Part shown: positions 50,559-56,088 of the stretch, piece after piece
Layout: the number at the start of each line of letters is the position of its first letter
How positions within the stretch are numbered: position 1 is the stretch's first letter
DNA from: Symbiodinium natans
Lineage: Eukaryota > Sar > Dinophyceae > Suessiales > Symbiodiniaceae
NCBI GenBank assembly: GCA_905221605.1
Contig: CAJNDS010000873.1
Coordinates: 1 to 56,088 of the forward strand
DNA length: 56,088 nt
Direction: 5' to 3'
The notes under the pieces: model-generated
Seen by the model: the letters and a program-made list of their open reading frames with translations, nothing else
What the model was told of the DNA's origin: nothing
Databases searched by the model: none
Translations under genes and position numbers: made by a program

Positions 50559-53325
50559 ATGAAGCAGCGGCTCCGGCGAGTGGACTCCTTTGAGCAGGTC
50601 AAGAACTCTGGGCTGTTCCGCGTCGTCTCATTTCTCCAGGCAGACTGCTCTGTAACGAGGGTCACCAAGCATGCGGTTCCCATATACAGCTAACTCTCCG
50701 GGCGGGATAAAGATCCTAAAAATCTCTTCTGTCCCATGAGAACAATGAAGTCAAGATGCTGCACGGAGTCCGCCTAGGCCGAATCGGAAATCACAGAAGG
50801 ACAGTTTTTTTGTGCACACTAAAGTAGTGTTCCATAGATTTCTGTAGTAGCATACTTCAAAGATACTGTGACAGATTCCTTAGCAGGAGGTGCCCAGAAG
50901 GGCGTGAGCAATGAGATGACAAACCCGCGAGGCCTTCAACGCCTCTAAACGGGTTTCCTCACGTTTCCTCACGCCCACCTTTCCACCCGATGACCCGAAC
51001 CTGGCCAAGCGATCTACAACTACTGCACAAATTGCTTGGCTGCGGATAGTGCCACCAGTGCCTCAGAGATGGTACGACATAAGGGTTGCCACAATGTCTT
51101 GTGTCTGTGTCTGCAGAGCCATATTCTTCCAACCTACGCGAAAACGAGGAACTGCCTCGACGGATCAAATGTGAAGTAACGACAACCAAGGCTTTCTACT
51201 CAAAGCAGTACAAACACGCAGATCACAATCCGAATGGTGAGCATCGCAAGAATCAGAGGCTGATTGCTCATGGGGGCCAGCCCACAGTACCTCAAAGTCT
51301 CCAGGTCCCCCAACACCTCCCACGCCCCTCCTAAAACTCCAGAAGCCCTAAACCAGGCCCCTGAAGCCTGAAGCCCTAAATCCTTCCAGGCACGGGACTA
51401 AACGTCTGAGCCTGTGTTGAGCTACCAGGTTCTCCAGTCTCAGGGCATCACGTTTGCTGGTGGTCTGCATGGTATTGCGGGTGCTGGTGCCTTGCCCACC
51501 ACGCAGAGCTTCAACTCCGAGGAGTTTGAGGCAACGCAAAAGGTGGACGAGGCGGATGTTTTCATCAGCCACACCTGGACTTCAGAGACGTCAGGCCGCT
51601 GGTCAAAGTATGCGGCGCTCTGCCTTTATCTGAACTTCAGGTTGGCCCTTGGCATTGCAGTCGGCTCATGGATGTCTGTGATTTGCTTCCTCGCCGCAAC
51701 AGGTGTCAGTGCCTGGGGGGGTTGCAGGTACCTTGTTCTGGCGGGTGTGTATGCTCCCACGCTGCTGTTCTTCCTCGCCTTTTTCTTCGGACACAAGCTG
51801 AGCAGCCTCGTGTACAAGGTTCCCACGGTCTGGCTGGACAAACTCTGCATCAATCAGATCGACGAGGCCATGAAGGTGCAGCAGGTAAAAGCGCTACCAG
51901 TCTTTGTTGCACGCTCGCGGGAGCTGTTGGTACTGTGGAGTGATAGCTTGTTTGAACGGCTCTGGTGCAATCTGGAATCTAGATCATTGAAGCACATTTT
52001 CTTCTTTGTGAAAAATGCAGGCACGACAGGAGGGCTAAGGCTTAAAGGAGAACTTGGTTACTAATCATCCAAAGAATGACCCAGGAATTAGCCATCTTCT
52101 TGAAATATGGCAATGTGGACAGGGTGCGGTTTGGGCCCCTTTGGTTGGTTCCATGGCTGTTGTCGTCTATGTTCCTTGATCTTGCCAGCACCTCGCTCCT
52201 GGAGCTCCTCGAGATACTTATCCCAAATTGGACAGCTTTCTTCATGGAGCCACTCAATATCCTTTTTGCAAAGATCTTCAACGTGGAAGAAGGCTCTAGG
52301 TTGTCCGGGTTCCTGGCAGCCTTAGCCATATGGTGCTTATCGGGACTTTGTTATTTGCCCACATCGATTCCTGGATTTGTGGCCTTTCGGCGCAAACTTT
52401 TGAATCACAAGCTCATGCTGGAGCAAATGTCAAGCTTTGACATCCGAGCTGCAAAATGCACCATAGACGGCGACCGCCAGCTCATTGAAGATCAGGCTGG
52501 GAGGATCAAAGGTGGTGTTTGCTGTTTGGTGCTACATGACTACATATGACATAACTTAAAGCGAAAATCGGCTACCCTTCCCAGGTGGTGGAACTCTGCG
52601 GGCAGGCTTCATTTGCAGACAGCTTGGAGAGCTCAGGCACGCTGCCCGATGCTTCTCCACGGCCCAACAATGCATCTGAGAACAGTAGGGAGGAGGCTCT
52701 CGACCTCTTCAATGCCTACGTCCGGGGACCTTTGCAAAGTGAAGTTGTGAAATCCATCGGGCATGAGGCCCACGTGCCATACCACCTTTGCGTGGTTGCC
52801 TTCTTGCCTATGAGCTTCTACTCACTGGTGAACACTCTTGGCTGTGACAGTGGCCCCTGTGAAACTTCAGCCAAGAGTGCAGGCTTTGAGTCAGTGGAGT
52901 GGTATTTAGCAGCGCAGGCATTTGCTTGGCTGTTGTGCCTCCTTCTCACCTTTCCGCTCACGCACCCCATCCTCTTAAGGTTGATCCGGCTGGTCATGTC
53001 CTGCAGTGAAGGTCACTTACAGACCTTTTTGGCAGTGCTTTGCTGCCCCATAGCATATGCCTACTCCTACGTCTGTGGGGGCATCATATGGGGGCTGACC
53101 TTTGTTTCCATCCAAGATTACTCGCCAGACTGGCTTGCAGCGCTGGTGTTGTACATCGCCTGCCTGGTTGCACAAGCCCTTCTGCTTTTCAGAAGCCCCA
53201 GGCCTAGCAGTGGATCTGGCCATGCCAATGCAGATTCCACCATCCTTAGATGCAGCTGCGCTGGGCGTCAAGTTGTTGTACAGTGGGAGGAGGTTCGACC
53301 CATGCTTCCGCCGGCAGGCTCTTGA
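50559..53325 (+). CDS. Multi-pass membrane protein with TIR-like FISH motif (four exons)
   Basis: Proposed exons are 50559-50639, about 51429-51974, 52085-52495 and 52585-53325. Exon 1 starts with a GCCATGA context and reads MKQRLRRVDSFEQVKNSGLF. Exon 2 has VDEADVFISHTW, two hydrophobic helices, then VWLDKLCINQ and LLVLWSDSLFERLWCNL, together resembling a divergent TIR-like fold. Exons 3 and 4 add about six membrane helices (LVPWLLSSMFLDL; LAIWCLSGLCYLP; LCVVAFLPMSFYSLV; FAWLLCLLLTFPLTH; CPIAYAYSYVCGG; LVLYIACLVAQALLLF). The donors are GC (50640), GA (51975) and GC (52496); all acceptors are AG|G. The junction NL|ELAIFLKYGN supports the GA intron. This is an expanded dinoflagellate-type family without known function; exon 1 is the least certain. 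Confidence 0.7.
51975..52084 (+). other. 110-bp intron with GA 5' splice site
   Basis: CTG|GAATCT ... CCCAG|GAATTA. The GAAT shared at both ends makes the exact phase ambiguous, but only the GA-AG choice uses an AG acceptor. Read through, the frame stops at 52064. Confidence 0.6.
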
Positions 53326-55077
53326 GTGGGGACTAGAGATGATGTGTTGAAAAGTCAGCTGTGGCGTTCCCACTTCCTCCATGTAGTGTGGGGTCTACGG
53401 TCAGGGCCGCCCCATTGCTTATGCTTCCCCAAAAGCAGGGTTCTATGCGAACACGTTGGTTTCCCAAAAGCAGGGTGATATTTGAACACGCTGGTTCCCC
53501 AAAATGCTTCTTCGGATGGTTTAGATCTGGGCCTCGTGTCTGCCAAGGGTGGTGAAGAGCCGCAAGAAGCAGGCGAGGCCATAGCTGACAGTTTGACCAA
53601 GTCGCACGAAGTATCCATGGCCCGGTAGCCTCGGGGATGGATGGCGATGTTCTTCTGACCCGACCCTGCCACTCAGGGAGTGGGAGTTTACGCAAATAAG
53701 GGATCCTGTTTTTCGATCTGCCAAAAAGTAGGATTCCCTGATAATAAGGACCCCAAAAAAGTACCCCTCATTTCGGAAACATGTTGATGGGTTCCCCCTA
53801 CGTGCGACAGCAGCAGCAGCAGCGCAAGGGCCGTCCCATGGGGGTCCTCGCGCGGACCTCGGCACTACCTCTAAACTTCGGAGGAATTCGTGTGTTGAGG
53901 GTTTAGAAAGCTTAGGGTCTACCGAGTCTGTGTGGGTCTACAGGGTTTCGGGGTTTAGGGCTTAGAGATTCGGAAGATTTCATACCAATGAACCCACGAT
54001 GACAGAGAGGTTGGCTTTCCCTGAATACAGGGCTTCCATGTCCCTCGCCTATGCCTTCGACTGGTGATGGCACAAGTTCTAGCATGTATTGAAGACCGCT
54101 CGTGAAAATTGTGCTGTCCAGACAGGCCTCAGCACGTGTTGGAGTCATGAACGTCAACCGTGAAACTCACAAGCCGACACGTTGTTAGTATGCTCTGCTA
54201 CAGTCAAGTCGAGATTCATACGTCAAAGGAAAGGGGCCGAATCCCTACAGAGACCCAGCCAAAGTTCCACACCCGGCAAAGATATGAACCACGTCTGCAC
54301 CTTCTGTTCCAAAACGCGTCTGCCGTGACATTCGCCCTCAGAGGCAACTGCCAGAGAACTGTGCCTCTTCATGTTGTGTTCTCGTTATTCTCTCTCTCTC
54401 TCTCTCTCCCTCTCTCTCTCTCACTCACGCAGCAAATGCATTTAATGTGCAGTACCGACAGAATGCCTAATGTAGCGCTTTACACGCCGTTTTTACAGCT
54501 TTTGTTGGGCTAGGGCTTTACAGCTTCAGCCTTCAGGGTTTCGTGCGTAGTGTTTTTGGTGCTTTTGGATAGAGCTCCGAGTTCAAAAATCAAGCAGCAT
54601 CCTGACCGATGGCCCCCCCAAGTCGCAAGATCGAGAACATTAATTGGCGGCACAAGCCTTTGTTCTTGCCCTTATTCTTATCCTTCTCCTTCTTTTTTCG
54701 TGTGAATAGTATGCATTTTCCCTTTTTCGGTAAGCTATATTTGCATGTTTCAAGCCCTAAGTACGGCGGTGCGGGGAGCGGAGGGATTTTCGTTGAATTG
54801 TAGTACAAATGTAGTACTGGGAGGACAGAGCCGGAGGGGCGCGAGTGCAGACTGCGTACCCTCCCTCCTTTTCCTGTATGCATCATAATGGAACAAAAGA
54901 GACGAATATGACGAACAGAATTGAGCATGGTACAAGGACAAGAAACTACTACTAGTAAGTTTGTTAAAATCGAATCTTTCTCTCTGCCGCTTCATCCTTC
55001 CTTTCTCGTTCTCTTTTTGCTCAAAGACAAGGCAATAACTTTTGTTCCTGGTCAATGTGCAGCAATGACTCGGGAAG
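53326..55077. other. No confident gene; short repeats and telomere-like words
   Basis: Two and a half copies of a roughly 35-bp unit (TTCCCCAAAAGCAGGG...GAACACG) lie at 53425-53515. TTTAGGG-like words lie at 53898-53970 and 54508-54540. A CT microsatellite is at 54391-54423. TTGTAGTACAAATGTAGTAC at 54798-54817 matches 28201-28220. No protein family is recognised. Confidence 0.5.
54391..54423. repeat. (CT)n microsatellite
   Basis: About 33 bp of CT repeats with one CCC interruption. Confidence 0.9.
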
Positions 55078-55156
55078 GTCGTGGCACCCAAGAAGGAGAG
55101 CCTTGCCGAGGCCCAGTTCTCCTATAACGCAATGATGGAGAAGCTCAATGCCAAGC
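55078..55156 (+). CDS. Dynein heavy chain stalk exon (isolated)
   Basis: Between an AG at 55076 and a GT at 55157 the frame reads VVAPKKESLAEAQFSYNAMM and EKLNAKR. This matches the start of the antiparallel coiled-coil stalk (MT domain) of dynein heavy chains, where V.PK...L..A......M..L..KR.EL is characteristic. The stalk carries the microtubule-binding tip. No flanking stalk or AAA exons are visible in the window, so this is either one exon of a gene with long introns extending past the right edge, or a stray copied exon. Confidence 0.55.
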
Positions 55157-56088
55157 GTCTGGGGCTCGACCGACATTCAGAGCCCGAGACGTAGAAACCC
55201 TACTTCTCTCAAATTCCAAAACACAACTCGCAGAATTGCGCTTTCCCCTCGGGGCCTCTTAGAGTCCCTCACGACAAAGTCAGATCCAGTTTACCTCTGG
55301 AGATTTTTTCTGTGGCTTACCTGTGGTTTGTGACTTAAGGATTGCTGAAATAAGGCAAATTGAGGATTATGGCTGGGCTTAGGACATTTTAGGATGTGAC
55401 TCTGTGCCCTCAGCACCTTGGACATGTAGCCCTGAAGCAAGAAACAGCTCGACCCGAAAGAAGTCTCGGTCACGAATGGGACGGCATCTGAACTGTAGGG
55501 TTGACACGGGTCGACGTGGGGCGAAGCAGCTTGCATCAGGCCTCGGTTAGTTTTGGACCTTCTTGACGGGGCTGAACCCTAAGCCCTTGATACCCCGTCC
55601 AGGTCACCGACCATGTGCTGCAACCGCTTCTCCTCGTGCGGGCTGTGCTGGCTTGCATTCTTGCCCATAGCTATATTGAATCATTTTAAATCGGCACGGA
55701 ATTTTTCCAAATCCATTACTGGATAGATTAGGAAATCAATATTGAGAAATAGATTGGAATCGGGTTTGGAAGTTCGTGGGGCGTCTTACCTTTTTCCAGT
55801 CGACAAGCGTTAAATGTCGTCAGAGATGCAATCACCAAGGGTTGTGCAAATTCAATAATGGCGTCTCTACAGTGGAGGTCACACCCTGCTGCAAATCTTT
55901 TATTTGCGATTGATGGAGGTCATACCCTGTCAGTGCAAGGGGGAGATTACGCCAATACTTTAAGCGTAGTGAAACTAAATCAGAATATTGCATGATTCTT
56001 TGATGATTGCATCACGACGATAATAAATGTTGTAGCTGCATATTCGAGGACGTAAGCCTTGTTCAATTCGATCTTCGAGAATAAATCG
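55157..56088. other. Unresolved right end, AT-rich after 55660
   Basis: I find no next dynein exon. After about 55660 the base composition shifts to AT-rich. A direct repeat GGAGGTCACACCCTG / GGAGGTCATACCCTG occurs near 55876 and 55915. A frame at 55753-55998 is open (with RQALNVVRDAITKGCANSIM) but unrecognised. This could be the edge of another AT-rich insertion. Confidence 0.35.

Overview
The window looks like nuclear DNA of a dinoflagellate, probably Symbiodiniaceae-like. The evidence is a mix of intron-rich genes with GC or GA 5' splice sites next to AG|G acceptors, a single-domain EF-hand voltage-gated cation channel, a multi-pass protein with a TIR-like 'FISH' motif, a HYR-repeat secreted protein, a copia-type retroelement with a CCCH+CCHC Gag, many degenerate TTTAGGG-like tracts, and very abundant microsatellites. 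All assignments come from reading the sequence; no database search was made.

Layout. 1-4.6 kb is repeat-rich and almost gene-free. 4.75-8.0 kb (+) holds a four-helix-plus-pore cation channel with a C-terminal EF-hand pair; probable further exons run to 10.16 kb. 12.09-15.24 kb is a satellite array (about 350 bp monomer, shortened variants in a repeating order, a perfect hairpin per monomer). 15.2-23.5 kb is non-coding as far as I can see, with telomere-like degenerate tracts and a 9-bp CCCAAGTGT array. 23.56-30.02 kb (+) is a secreted ConA-like/HYR protein whose single 3.7-kb intron is built from tandem arrays arranged as a very large inverted repeat ending exactly at the acceptor. 31.68-39.85 kb is a complete copia-type LTR retrotransposon with LTRs identical by eye, a 5-bp target duplication and a primer site matching the anticodon arm of initiator tRNA-Met. 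Its coding region is broken by one in-frame UAG and one +1 shift, and its Pol carries a long extension after RNase H.

43.9-49.8 kb is a visibly AT-rich block unlike its surroundings. It holds a decayed class-3-lipase-like gene and, 54 bp downstream, the start of a second, capsid-like ORF. The block is flanked by inverted copies of a homopolymer-plus-GTGGATCATGG motif. The lipase-like gene is itself split by a 3.5-kb insertion with terminal inverted repeats. I read this as an endogenised virus-like element carrying a nested DNA transposon, and consider it the most novel item here.

50.56-53.33 kb (+) is a four-exon gene for a multi-pass membrane protein with a TIR-like motif. An isolated dynein-heavy-chain stalk exon lies at 55.08 kb. 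The genes do not form a pathway; they are unrelated loci separated by repeats.
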